DNA of 51,222 bases from Terriglobia bacterium (GTDB taxonomy: Bacteria; Acidobacteriota; UBA6911), in contig JAIQGI010000047.1 in the NCBI GenBank assembly GCA_020072565.1, positions 1 to 51,222 on the forward strand, read 5' to 3'. The notes under the pieces were generated by a model. The model worked only from the letters and a program-made list of their open reading frames with translations, did not search any database and was not told the DNA's origin. Positions 1 through 7,634 of this stretch are shown here, one piece after another (position 1 is the first letter of the stretch; each line of letters starts with the position of its first letter). The translations under genes and the position numbers were made by a program.

Positions 1-1
1 G

Positions 2-193
2 ACCGAGAAGTACGAGGACCTGGTGAGCGCCGGGGTGATCGATCCGACGAAGGTGACGCGCACGGCGCTGCAGAACGCAGCGTCGATTGCGGCCCTGTTG
101 TTGACGACCGAAGCCCTGGTCTCAGAGATCAAGGAAGAGAAGAAGGCGCCGCCGATGCCGGGTGGTGGTGGCGGCATGGGCGACATGTACTAA
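2..193 (+). CDS. groEL: Chaperonin GroEL, C-terminal end (partial)
   Basis: This is the last 63 codons of the 60-kDa chaperonin, a cytoplasmic ATP-driven folding machine working with GroES. The visible part reads through the conserved equatorial-domain end ([13 protein letters not shown], then [12 protein letters not shown]) and finishes with the typical flexible tail, a Gly run followed by M-G-D-M-Y. The 5' part lies outside the window. A terminator hairpin begins 30 bases after the stop, so this is the end of its transcript. Identification is secure from the equatorial motif and the Gly/Met tail. Confidence 0.97.
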   Translation, partial: TEKYEDLVSAGVIDPTKVTRTALQNAASIAALLLTTEALVSEIKEEKKAPPMPGGGGGMGDMY

Positions 194-223
194 GCCTGTC
201 CCAACAATTCTCGGTGCAGTACT

Positions 224-263
224 AAGGGCTCGTGGAGCAAATAACTCCCCGAGCCCTTCCTTT
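224..263 (+). terminator. Intrinsic terminator after groEL
   Basis: AAGGGCTCG (224-232) pairs perfectly with CGAGCCCTT (250-258). An inner GGAG/CTCC pairing extends the stem, and a short pyrimidine run CCTTTCT follows. It lies 30 bases downstream of the groEL stop and faces the convergent permease gene. Confidence 0.8.
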
Positions 264-344
264 CTGGAGTCAGGAGAAAAAGACGCGGATGGGTCAAATA
301 AAGCGATATCTTTTGTCTTTGTTCTGACTCCGGGCTCCTCCATT

Positions 345-1970
345 TCAGGGGGTCCACCCAGATACCACGTAGGCGTAGAGCATCGTGATCAGGCCGATGA
401 TGGAGGCCAGCGCGATGCTGTGCCGCAAGGTGAAGCGGAAAAGCTTCGATTCATCCTCCGGGCGCAAGCCGGTTGCCGCTGCAGCGACGGCGATGCTCTG
501 CAGGCTGATCATTTTCCCCATGACACCGCCGCTCGAGTTGGATGCCGCCATCAGAATGGGATTGAGGCCCAGCCGCCCGGCCGTCACCACCTGCAGGTTG
601 CCGAAGAGCGCGTTCGCGGACGTGTCGGAACCCGTCAGGAACACTCCCAGCCATCCCAGCAATGCGCTGAAGAAGGGGAACAAGTCTCCGGTTGCTGCAA
701 AGGCAAGCCCGAGTGTAGCCGTGGCCCCCGAGTAGTTCATCAGGAAAGCAAGTGCCAGAACGGAAGCGATGGTAAGTTCGGAAAACGCCAGCTGTCTTGC
801 GGTCCTCCACACGACGCGCCCGAATCGCGCCGGCGACATGCGCAACCACAACGCCGACAAAACCGCGGCCACGAGGCATGCCGTGCCCGAGGCGGAAAGC
901 CAGTTGAGATTGAAAGGTGCGGCGTAGGGGACGGGTGAAGGCACGGCCGGCGGAACTCGCTGGATGGCATTGTGCAGCCCAGGCCAGAAAAACGAAACAT
1001 TGACCGCGTTCAAGCGACTCTGAACCGGCGCCCAGCCCCAAAGCAGGACGCATATAACCAGAAGCATATAGGGTCCCCAGGCCTGAAACAGCTCCCATCC
1101 GGAATGCGTGTGGGCCGGCGCGGAAGCGGGGACGTTACCCTTGAGGTGAAACTGGTCCTTGGGTCTCCACATAGCCAGAAGCACCCCCAGAGAGCCCATC
1201 GCGGCCAACGAACTCAGCAGATCCGTCAGTTGAGGACCCACCAGGTTCGAGACCAGAAGTTGGACGCATGCGAAAGATGCGCCGCACAGCGCCGCTGCCG
1301 GCAAGACGCCCCTCAGGCCGCGCCTCCCTCCCATGACCGCGACCAGATAGGAGGGGATAATCAGCGAGATGGGGGCGCAGATCCGCCCCACCCCTGCACT
1401 CAGTCGGCCCAACGGCAGGCCCGTCACCCCCGCCAGGGTCAGGATTGGAATCCCGATCGAGCCGAAGGCGACGGGTGCAGTGTTTGCCAGCAGACAGATC
1501 GAGGCGGCATAAAAAGGAGGGAAGCCGAGTCCTGCCAGCATTGCTGAAGAGACCGCAACCGGCGTCCCGAAACCCGCAGCCCCTTCGATGAATGCGCCGA
1601 AGGCAAAGGCGATGAGCAAGGCCTGAAGTCGGCGGTCTTCTGTTACTGCGGCCACGGAATCCCTGACGATGCCGAACTGCCCCGTCTCAACCGTGATGTT
1701 GTACAGGAGAATGGCGCTGAAGACAACCCAGCCGATCGGAAACAGTCCGAACGCCGCCCCGTAAGCGGTCGCAGTCAACATTGTGCCTGCAGGCATGCGG
1801 TAGGCAAGCAGGGCTACGAGTGCGGCAGCTGCTATCCCGGCCAAACCGGCGATCCAGGCAGGCTTGCGCTTCCATGCCAGAAGATAGAGCAGCGAAAATA
1901 TCGGCAGGGCGGCGACCAGGGCCGAGATCCCGAGATTTCCCGCGATCGGCGTGTAGTTGTGTTGCCACAT
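345..1970 (-). CDS. lldP: L-lactate permease family transporter
   Basis: An inner-membrane transporter of 541 residues, close to the usual 530-560 of the LctP/LldP family, which moves L-lactate (also D-lactate or glycolate) with protons. The chain is almost entirely hydrophobic helices. The family signature G-V-F-L-T-G-S-D-T-S-A-N-A-L-F-G is at about residues 442-457, followed by the conserved N-S-S-G-G-V-M-G-K-M-I-S segment. The start is ATG with no clear Shine-Dalgarno. No lactate dehydrogenase genes are adjacent, so the substrate is inferred from the family only. The gene is convergent with groEL and ends beyond its terminator. Confidence 0.9.
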   Translation of the reverse strand: MWQHNYTPIAGNLGISALVAALPIFSLLYLLAWKRKPAWIAGLAGIAAAALVALLAYRMPAGTMLTATAYGAAFGLFPIGWVVFSAILLYNITVETGQFGIVRDSVAAVTEDRRLQALLIAFAFGAFIEGAAGFGTPVAVSSAMLAGLGFPPFYAASICLLANTAPVAFGSIGIPILTLAGVTGLPLGRLSAGVGRICAPISLIIPSYLVAVMGGRRGLRGVLPAAALCGASFACVQLLVSNLVGPQLTDLLSSLAAMGSLGVLLAMWRPKDQFHLKGNVPASAPAHTHSGWELFQAWGPYMLLVICVLLWGWAPVQSRLNAVNVSFFWPGLHNAIQRVPPAVPSPVPYAAPFNLNWLSASGTACLVAAVLSALWLRMSPARFGRVVWRTARQLAFSELTIASVLALAFLMNYSGATATLGLAFAATGDLFPFFSALLGWLGVFLTGSDTSANALFGNLQVVTAGRLGLNPILMAASNSSGGVMGKMISLQSIAVAAAATGLRPEDESKLFRFTLRHSIALASIIGLITMLYAYVVSGWTP

Positions 1971-2081
1971 GGTAGCTGCAAGATAGTTAGCTGCAGCGGA
2001 AATCTCAACCGAATTCGGTACGCCTGGATCGCAATTCTGTCGCGCTGCCGGATGCTTCGCGGATTTTGAAGTCGGTCAGCC

Positions 2082-2231
2082 CTACTTGCCCACGATCCGC
2101 GAAAGTGTCTTGGCTTTGCGCCACAAAGTGCGGCGGAATCTTCTCCCCGATTGGGGCACCAGAAGCAGCGTTGCAGCCGCTGCCACCGCTGCTCCGGCAA
2201 CGAACCCAAATGCTCTTTTCTTACTGATCAC
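2082..2231 (-). CDS. Small YtxH-like membrane protein (49 aa)
   Basis: A short gene on the minus strand with a GTG start preceded, seven bases upstream, by a perfect AGGAGG. The product begins V-I-S-K-K-R, has one hydrophobic Gly/Ala-rich segment (about residues 9-25) ending L-V-P-Q-S-G-R-R, then a very basic tail with two Trp/Arg clusters, and stops at TAG. The order 'Gly/Ala helix, then (A/V)PxSG(K/R)' is the hallmark of YtxH-family general-stress envelope proteins. Function is unknown. It lies upstream of, and in the same direction as, the lactate permease, 111 bases away. The call rests on the ribosome site and motif, because the gene is too short for length statistics. Confidence 0.6.
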   Translation of the reverse strand: MISKKRAFGFVAGAAVAAAATLLLVPQSGRRFRRTLWRKAKTLSRIVGK

Positions 2232-2332
2232 CGGCTATCCTCCTGATCGCGGTTCCATAACCCCGCTTACTATTAAGATACAGGTTGGGGAGCCCTTATT
2301 ACAGTGAAGGGGAGCACCGGACAGCGCTCCGC

Positions 2333-3124
2333 CTATTCGAGCCGATCGAGATAAGATGTCACCGCGAGGTTGAAGGCCACGGTTTGTTCCAGATTCGACA
2401 GGTGAGAAGCCGACGGCAGGATCACAAGCTCCGACCCGGCAATCTCGTCATGGATGGCACGGGACACAGCCACCGGCATGCCCTGATCCTGTTCACCGAC
2501 AATGAGGAGGGTCGGTATCCTGATGGTGTGGATCCGGGCCGTAAGATTGAGGGCTGCGATCGCATGACAACACGCCGAGTAGCCGAGCGGGCTTGTTGCG
2601 CGGATCATGCCGCGCACGCGCTCGACGACCTCCGCATGGGTTGCACGAAAGGAAGGCGTAAACCAGCGACCGATCGTCGGCTCGATCAGCGGCGCCATCC
2701 CTTCCGACTCCGCAATCTTGATGCGCTCCTGCCATAGCGGCTGAGCCTCAGGGGGGATGCGGCTCGAGGCGCCGCAGAGTATCAGGCTTGTCAGAGACTG
2801 CGGCCGCATCAGGGCCAGCGTTTGCCCTATCATTCCCCCCATGGACAGGCCTAGAAAATGGACGCGCTCGATGCCAAGCGCGTCGAGCAGACCTCCTGCC
2901 TGCCCGGCGAGCTGATCGAGCGTGTAAGGGCCCGGGCGCACATCGGTACCGCCGTGCCCGAGTGTGTCGTAGCAAAGCACACGGAAACTCCGAGTCAAGG
3001 CATCTACTTGCGGATCCCACGCCGTCAGGTTGGTGGCGAGCGAATGGCTGAGCATGATTACGGGCGCCGAAGGGGGACCGTCAAGCCTGTAGTTGACCTG
3101 ATTACCGTGAACCGTAATCTTCAT
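2333..3124 (-). CDS. pcaD: Alpha/beta hydrolase, 3-oxoadipate enol-lactonase-like
   Basis: A cytoplasmic alpha/beta-hydrolase of 263 residues, the normal PcaD length. The nucleophile elbow G-L-S-M-G-G places the catalytic Ser at residue 94. The acid is Asp213 in G-E-Q-D-Q-G and the base His241 in S-A-S-H-L. An early S-H-S-L-A-T-N motif supplies the oxyanion loop. The Y-D-T-L-G-H-G-G segment and the R-W-F-T-P-S-F-R cap segment match PcaD, which opens 3-oxoadipate enol-lactone in the beta-ketoadipate pathway. No other pca gene is in the window, so another ester or lactone substrate is possible. It diverges from the M23 peptidase gene. Confidence 0.75.
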   Translation of the reverse strand: MKITVHGNQVNYRLDGPPSAPVIMLSHSLATNLTAWDPQVDALTRSFRVLCYDTLGHGGTDVRPGPYTLDQLAGQAGGLLDALGIERVHFLGLSMGGMIGQTLALMRPQSLTSLILCGASSRIPPEAQPLWQERIKIAESEGMAPLIEPTIGRWFTPSFRATHAEVVERVRGMIRATSPLGYSACCHAIAALNLTARIHTIRIPTLLIVGEQDQGMPVAVSRAIHDEIAGSELVILPSASHLSNLEQTVAFNLAVTSYLDRLE

Positions 3125-3199
3125 ATCTGGATCCTCGGAGAAAAGGCAGCAGGGAATGTCATCCGAACCCTCAAATCATAGCAGAGTTCCGGCGCTCAG

Positions 3200-3213
3200 A
3201 TTTTGGATTTTGG
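3200..3213. repeat. GGATTTTGG interspersed repeat, copy 1
   Basis: ATTTTGGATTTTGG in the divergent spacer between the hydrolase and peptidase genes. The same word recurs in four other spacers (near 4.7, 13.3, 16.1 and 35.26 kb) and in no recognised coding sequence. Confidence 0.5.
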
Positions 3214-3295
3214 CGTACTGAAGATCCACAACATACTCACGCGGGCGGCCCTGTGCTACCATGGATGTCTTTCAGGGAGGCGCAGACTGTCGGCA

Positions 3296-4684
3296 ATGAA
3301 AGAAATGGCTGAGAAGAGAGGTTTATTGCCACGAGGAATCCTGCTTCTGGGGGGCGTGGCGGTGGTTGTAGCGATTGGCATCGGGCTCTTGCGTGTCGGT
3401 CCTCCCCCCGGGATCCACATCCGCCCGGCAGTCCCCGTTATCGGCAAGCGCACGCCGGTCACGGTTGAGATCAGCGAGCCAGGGCGGGGATTGAGCCACG
3501 TGAAGATCGAATTCGTGCAGGGTGAACGAGTCGAAAGCCTGGCCGAGAAAGACTATGCCTATCCATCCGCTCTGGTCTTCTGGGGTGCTCGCACCGCGCG
3601 CGATACCATCACGGTGCAGGTGGGGCGCGAGACCATAAGCTGGCTCAAAGCCGGCCAGGCAAGCATCCGGGTGACGGCAGGCCGTGCCGGGACCTGGCTG
3701 CGGCATCCCGGCGCCGCCAGTCAGGAGATTATCCTTCCCGTACGTCTATCTCCCCCTTCGCTGCAAGTGATCTCCACGCAGACCTATGTCGCCCAGGGAG
3801 GGTGTGAAGCCGTCGTTTATCGAGTCGGTGAATCTTCCGTCCGGGACGGAGTGCGCGCGGGCAACTGGTGGTTCCCGGGCTACCCGCTGCCCGGCGGGAG
3901 CAAGGGAGAGCGCTTTGCCTTTTTTGCCATCCCCTTCGATATGAACGCCCCCGATGCTCGCATCGTGGCGGTCGATGCAGCCGAAAACCAGGCGGAGCTG
4001 AATTTCATTGACCAGTTTTTTCCCAAGAAGTTCAAGGAAGACACGGTCGATTTATCGGATGCATTCATCGGCAAGGTCGTCCCCGAGATTATGGCGCAGA
4101 CGCCGGAGGTCCAGGACCGCGGCGATATGCTCGGCAACTATCTTGCCATCAACGTCGATCTGCGTCAGAAAGACGCCGAGCTGCTCAAAGATCTGGCGAA
4201 GAAGTCGCGCCCGGAACTGCTTTGGAACAAGCCGTTCCTATCGATGAAAAATGGCAAGGTGATGGCCGGCTTTGCCGACTACAGAACCTACAGCTACAAG
4301 GGCAAGATCGTCGATCACCAGACCCACCTTGGCTACGATCTGGCGGTTACGCGTCATGCGCCCGTACCGGCGGCGAACGACGGCGTGGTGGTGCAGGCAA
4401 AATATTTCGGCATCTATGGAAATTCCGTCATTGTGGACCACGGCTGCGGCGTCATGAGCCTTTACGGGCATCTTTCGTCCATCGGCGTTGCCGAGGGCCA
4501 GAAGGTCGCACGTGGCGACATCATCGGCCAGACAGGAGAAACCGGTCTCGCCGGGGGCGACCATTTGCACTTCGCTGTGATCCTCGATGGCTTGCCGGTC
4601 AACCCGGTGGAGTGGTGGGACGGCCATTGGATCAACGACCGGATTGCGCGCAAGCTGGGCCCGGGTTTCCATTTCTCCGAATAA
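3296..4684 (+). CDS. Membrane-anchored M23 family metallopeptidase
   Basis: A cell-wall-type zinc endopeptidase of about 462 residues. The N-terminus carries one hydrophobic anchor (G-I-L-L-L-G-G-V-A-V-V-V, near residues 15-35), then a beta-rich periplasmic region of about 300 residues. The C-terminal LytM/M23 domain has the zinc ligands H-x-G-Y-D (about residue 340) and H-L-H-F (about residue 424), plus the typical Y-G-H-L and G-x-x-G-x-T-G motifs. These are intact, so activity on peptidoglycan cross-bridges is plausible. The open frame extends upstream to 3203 but that part overlaps repeat sequence. ATG 3296 with GGAGG 15 bases upstream, or ATG 3305, are better starts. It stands alone. Confidence 0.85.
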   Translation: MKEMAEKRGLLPRGILLLGGVAVVVAIGIGLLRVGPPPGIHIRPAVPVIGKRTPVTVEISEPGRGLSHVKIEFVQGERVESLAEKDYAYPSALVFWGARTARDTITVQVGRETISWLKAGQASIRVTAGRAGTWLRHPGAASQEIILPVRLSPPSLQVISTQTYVAQGGCEAVVYRVGESSVRDGVRAGNWWFPGYPLPGGSKGERFAFFAIPFDMNAPDARIVAVDAAENQAELNFIDQFFPKKFKEDTVDLSDAFIGKVVPEIMAQTPEVQDRGDMLGNYLAINVDLRQKDAELLKDLAKKSRPELLWNKPFLSMKNGKVMAGFADYRTYSYKGKIVDHQTHLGYDLAVTRHAPVPAANDGVVVQAKYFGIYGNSVIVDHGCGVMSLYGHLSSIGVAEGQKVARGDIIGQTGETGLAGGDHLHFAVILDGLPVNPVEWWDGHWINDRIARKLGPGFHFSE

Positions 4685-4724
4685 CCCGGTCGAACTCAAG
4701 AATTCAGGTTGCGGATCCACCTTC

Positions 4725-4821
4725 ATTTTGGATTTCGGATTGGAGACACCTGCCGCTGCCGGCAGGTAGAGTCTTGCAGGAAGTCAACCCTTGAAAAATC
4801 CCACATCCCAAATCCCAAATC
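4725..4821. repeat. GGATTTTGG interspersed repeat, copy 2 (inverted pair)
   Basis: ATTTTGGATTTCGGATTGG (4725-4743) is followed about 55 bases later by the opposite orientation, CCCAAATCCCAAATC (up to 4821). Between them is a small perfect hairpin CCTGCCG..CGGCAGG. The arrangement resembles a degraded fold-back element between the peptidase gene and the next promoter. Confidence 0.5.
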
Positions 4822-4852
4822 AGCTCCGCCTTAACTTTATTTCATAAAGTAC

Positions 4853-4882
4853 TTGACCAAACATTCCACCTCGTGGTACATA
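4853..4882 (+). promoter_or_regulatory. Sigma70-like promoter for the 4909-6620 operon
   Basis: TTGACC (4853-4858), an 18-base spacer, then TACATA (4877-4882). Transcription would begin near 4889, which rules out the upstream GTG at 4873 as start of the first gene and agrees with GTG 4909. Confidence 0.5.
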
Positions 4883-4908
4883 AGGACTTACCACTCCGGA
4901 GGGCTGCT

Positions 4909-5514
4909 GTGGTTGAACCATCCAGTACGGAAATGGCTCACGAAAATCTCCAGTACATCCGCAAGACCCTGGATGCCGCCGGAAGGTTCACTGCGGTCCC
5001 GGGCAAGGGACTGATGGCGGCCGGCGTCACGACTTTTGCCGGTGTGGCGGTCAACCTGCTGGTTACGGGGGCCCCCTGGGGAGACAAGTCGGTGCAGCAG
5101 CCGGCGCTCGAAGTGTGGGGGATCGTGCTCGTCGTTTCGCTTGCGATCGTCTCCTACGGCATATATCGCAAGTCGCGGCAGACCCGGACCCGGCTTCAGC
5201 CGCCCCTGATCCGCAAGCTCCTCTGGAGTCTATGCCCGGCGCTGTTTGTGGGGGGTGTTCTCACCAACCTCGCCGTCCGCACTCAAAACCTGGGCTGGCT
5301 GCCCGCCATCTGGCTCGGGTGCTACGGCGCCGCGATCACCAACGGGGGTCTAGTCTCAGTTGCTCCGGTGCGCTATCTCGGCCTTTCGCTGTTGGCGACG
5401 GCCGCGGCCGCGGCTTTGGCGCCGCAGAGCTTCGGCCTGGTCTGGCTGGCGGTAGGCTTCGGCTGGCTGCATCTGGTGTTCGGCGCATACATCGCCTGGA
5501 GGCACAATGGTTAG
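4909..5514 (+). CDS. Integral membrane protein paired with a winged-helix regulator
   Basis: About 201 residues. The GTG at 4909 was chosen because GGAGGG ends five bases before it and a promoter lies at 4853-4882. ATG 4933 is the alternative. There are six hydrophobic stretches, two beginning near residues 35 and 65 and four in the second half, separated by the basic loop K-S-R-Q-T-R-T-R. No catalytic motif is seen. The last 8 bases overlap the start of the winged-helix gene, a strong sign of translational coupling. Membrane protein plus small winged-helix pairs of this layout are common, with the membrane partner of unknown role. I infer sensing or envelope adaptation only from that pairing. 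Confidence 0.7.
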   Translation: MVEPSSTEMAHENLQYIRKTLDAAGRFTAVPGKGLMAAGVTTFAGVAVNLLVTGAPWGDKSVQQPALEVWGIVLVVSLAIVSYGIYRKSRQTRTRLQPPLIRKLLWSLCPALFVGGVLTNLAVRTQNLGWLPAIWLGCYGAAITNGGLVSVAPVRYLGLSLLATAAAAALAPQSFGLVWLAVGFGWLHLVFGAYIAWRHNG

Positions 5515-5890
5515 AAAGCACAAATCGGCAAGACCCACTCCCAGCGAGTTGGATCCTATGATCCATGAGCGGTTGCGCCTGGGTATTCTCTCCGCCCTGG
5601 TGGTACAGGAATCGCTCAGCTTCACCGAACTGCGCGAGTTGCTCCGCACCACGGACGGGAACCTCAGCGTTCAGGCGCGCAGGCTGGAGCAGGCGGGCTA
5701 TGTGATCTGCGATAAGCGGTTCGAGGACCGAAAGCCCAAGAGCACATACAGGCTGAGCCCGGAAGGACGTCTGGCGCTGGAAGAGTACCTCGAAAAGCTT
5801 TCGGGCCTTCTGCCTGACCTGGGACGCGTACGTAGTCGCGCTGCCGGATCTCTCCGGGCGCAAATCAATCCCCTGCCATCGCACAGTTGA
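5507..5890 (+). CDS. Winged-helix transcriptional regulator (MarR/ArsR-like fold)
   Basis: A 127-residue cytoplasmic DNA-binding protein. After a basic N-terminus, residues 20-100 form a winged helix: L-G-I-L-S-A-L first helix, the F-T-E-L-R-E-L-L-R-T-T-D-G-N-L-S helix-turn-helix, the recognition helix V-Q-A-R-R-L-E-Q-A-G-Y-V, then the wing K-R-F-E-D-R-K-P-K-S-T-Y and the T-x-x-G-R-x-A-L-E-E-Y helix. This order is typical of small stand-alone winged-helix proteins (PF13601 type). It overlaps the membrane-protein gene by 8 bases and uppS starts 7 bases after its stop, so the three form one operon. The target is unknown; autoregulation is likely. Confidence 0.85.
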   Translation: MVRKHKSARPTPSELDPMIHERLRLGILSALVVQESLSFTELRELLRTTDGNLSVQARRLEQAGYVICDKRFEDRKPKSTYRLSPEGRLALEEYLEKLSGLLPDLGRVRSRAAGSLRAQINPLPSHS

Positions 5891-5897
5891 GAGAAAT

Positions 5898-6620
5898 ATG
5901 AATTCGATTCGTCACGTGGCAATCATCATGGATGGAAACGGCCGATGGGCGGAGCAGCGCGGATGGCCGCGCTGGCGAGGACATGAAGCGGGTGCCCGCG
6001 CAGTACGGCGCACGGTGGAAGCGGCGTGCCGGCTCGAAATCCCGGTTCTGACCTTGTTTGCGTTCTCCAGTGAGAACTGGAAGCGCCCGCCGCAGGAGGT
6101 CCAGACGCTCTTCCGCCTCTTTCTCAAATATGTGGCTGAGGAGACTCAGTCCATGGTCGAAAACGGCATCCGGCTGTCGGCATTCGGCAGGCGCGACCGC
6201 ATTTCTCCGGCGGTTGTGACGGCTCTTTCCCAGGTGGAAAGTGCCACGCGCGGCTGTACTCGGCTGCATCTGCGGCTGGCGCTCGACTATGGCTCCCGAC
6301 ATGAAGTCGTCGAGGCTGTGCAGGCCCTTGCGCAGCAGGTGGCCTCACGAACACTGATGCCGGAGGACATCGACGAGCAGATGTTTACCAACACCCTGAC
6401 TTCACGGGACGTACCGGATCCCGACCTGGTGATTCGAACGGCGGGTGAACAGCGGCTGTCCAATTTTCTGCTCTGGCAGGCTGCCTATGCGGAGCTCCAC
6501 TTTTGTCCGCGGCTTTGGCCGGACTTCGACGAAAGCGACCTCCAGGAAGCCTTGGACGACTACCATTCCCGCACGCGCAAGTTTGGCGCGCTGCCCTGCG
6601 TTACCGGCGCCCTTGTCTGA
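5898..6620 (+). CDS. uppS: Isoprenyl transferase (undecaprenyl diphosphate synthase)
   Basis: A cis-prenyltransferase that extends farnesyl diphosphate with isopentenyl diphosphate to make the C55 lipid carrier for cell-wall synthesis. At 240 residues it has the normal length. The catalytic loop H-V-A-I-I-M-D-G-N-G-R-W-A puts the essential Asp at residue 12. F-A-F-S-S-E-N-W-x-R-P, D-L-V-I-R-T-A-G-E-Q-R-L-S-N-F-L-L-W-Q and Y-A-E-L-H-F are all present. Unlike many genomes, it is not next to cdsA or dxr but follows the winged-helix gene by 7 bases with a weak GAGAG ribosome site. Confidence 0.95.
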   Translation: MNSIRHVAIIMDGNGRWAEQRGWPRWRGHEAGARAVRRTVEAACRLEIPVLTLFAFSSENWKRPPQEVQTLFRLFLKYVAEETQSMVENGIRLSAFGRRDRISPAVVTALSQVESATRGCTRLHLRLALDYGSRHEVVEAVQALAQQVASRTLMPEDIDEQMFTNTLTSRDVPDPDLVIRTAGEQRLSNFLLWQAAYAELHFCPRLWPDFDESDLQEALDDYHSRTRKFGALPCVTGALV

Positions 6621-6688
6621 TAAAAGCAGGAGCCGAGAGTCAGGAATCAGAATGAGGACGAGCGGTTTTTCCCCTGACTGCTTGCCGC

Positions 6689-7477
6689 CTAGCGGCGCAC
6701 GGTGCCGCCATCCACGATGAGAACCTGGCCGGTGACAAAGCTGGAGAGATCGGAAGCCAGGAAGAGTGCTGCCCTGCCGACCTCCTCGGTGTTACCCCAG
6801 CGCTTCAGGGGAGATTCGGCGGCAAGGGCGTTCCGGCTTTCATCATTCAGTTGATCGAAGGTTGCCGGCGTCCGGATATTGCCCAGCGCCAGGGCATTGG
6901 CGCGGACGTTGTCCTTTCCGTACTCGCGCGCCACGTCTCGCATCAGCCCCAGCACCGCAGCCTTTGCCAGGGTATAAGGAGTGCCCTGGAATCCCTCTAG
7001 CGCCGGAGTGGAGGAAATATAGATGATCCTGCCGCTTCGGCGTGCCGTCATCCACGGCAGGGCTTCAAAGGTGCAGAAGACCGCGCCCATGGCGTCGGTG
7101 CCGAAAATGTCGAGATACCATGCCTGCAGCTTTTCAGCGGGAGTGGCATGCAGCGGGGTGTTCCAGATCTCGGGCCGCATGGGATAGCCGGCATTGCAGA
7201 CCAGGATGTCGAGCCGGCCGGAGGACCAGGCCCGCAGTTGCTCAAAAAGCTCGTGAATGCTCTCGCGGCGTGAGACGTCGGCCTGCAACCCGATGGCCTG
7301 CACCCCGAGTTCGCGGCCGATATCTCTCGCCACTGTCCGGCACTCCTCGAGATTGCGTGCGGTGACGGCGATGTTGCTGCCGGCGCCCGCCAGACTCTCT
7401 GCGATTGCGCGCCCGATCCCGCGGCTGGCGCCGGTAACGAGCGCGTACTGACCTTCCAACATCTGGATTTTGCTCAT
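6689..7477 (-). CDS. SDR family oxidoreductase, FabG/FabL-like
   Basis: A short-chain dehydrogenase of 262 residues from the ATG at 7477; an upstream start at 7510 would add 11 residues but has a poorer site. The Rossmann motif T-G-A-S-R-G-I-G is at residues 15-22, N-A-G at 95-97, and the catalytic triad is Ser155, Tyr168 and Lys172 (Y-T-L-A-K). The tail F-V-T-G-Q-V-L-I-V-D-G-G is typical of NADPH-dependent ketoreductases and enoyl-ACP reductase III. The substrate cannot be decided from sequence alone. It is convergent with uppS, 68 bases apart. Confidence 0.85.
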   Translation of the reverse strand: MSKIQMLEGQYALVTGASRGIGRAIAESLAGAGSNIAVTARNLEECRTVARDIGRELGVQAIGLQADVSRRESIHELFEQLRAWSSGRLDILVCNAGYPMRPEIWNTPLHATPAEKLQAWYLDIFGTDAMGAVFCTFEALPWMTARRSGRIIYISSTPALEGFQGTPYTLAKAAVLGLMRDVAREYGKDNVRANALALGNIRTPATFDQLNDESRNALAAESPLKRWGNTEEVGRAALFLASDLSSFVTGQVLIVDGGTVRR

Positions 7478-7634
7478 AGAGGCCTCAATCTCGCGGATCT
7501 TTCCGACCAACCTCGAAATATCGGATGAGAATCACAGTCCATATTGTAAACTTGAGCATGATAAGCGAAAAGCAGTTAAGCAAGAGATGAATCACTCGGG
7601 AGCACTCTGAGAAGCGACCTTCGGGAGGCAAGTG

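Noticed and set aside
162-938. A 258-codon plus-strand frame over the lactate permease
   Set aside because: Antisense to a clear membrane transporter and crosses the groEL terminator; composition is not protein-like.
3203-3295. Upstream extension of the M23 peptidase frame
   Set aside because: It starts within the GGATTTTGG repeat and precedes the membrane anchor; later starts fit better.
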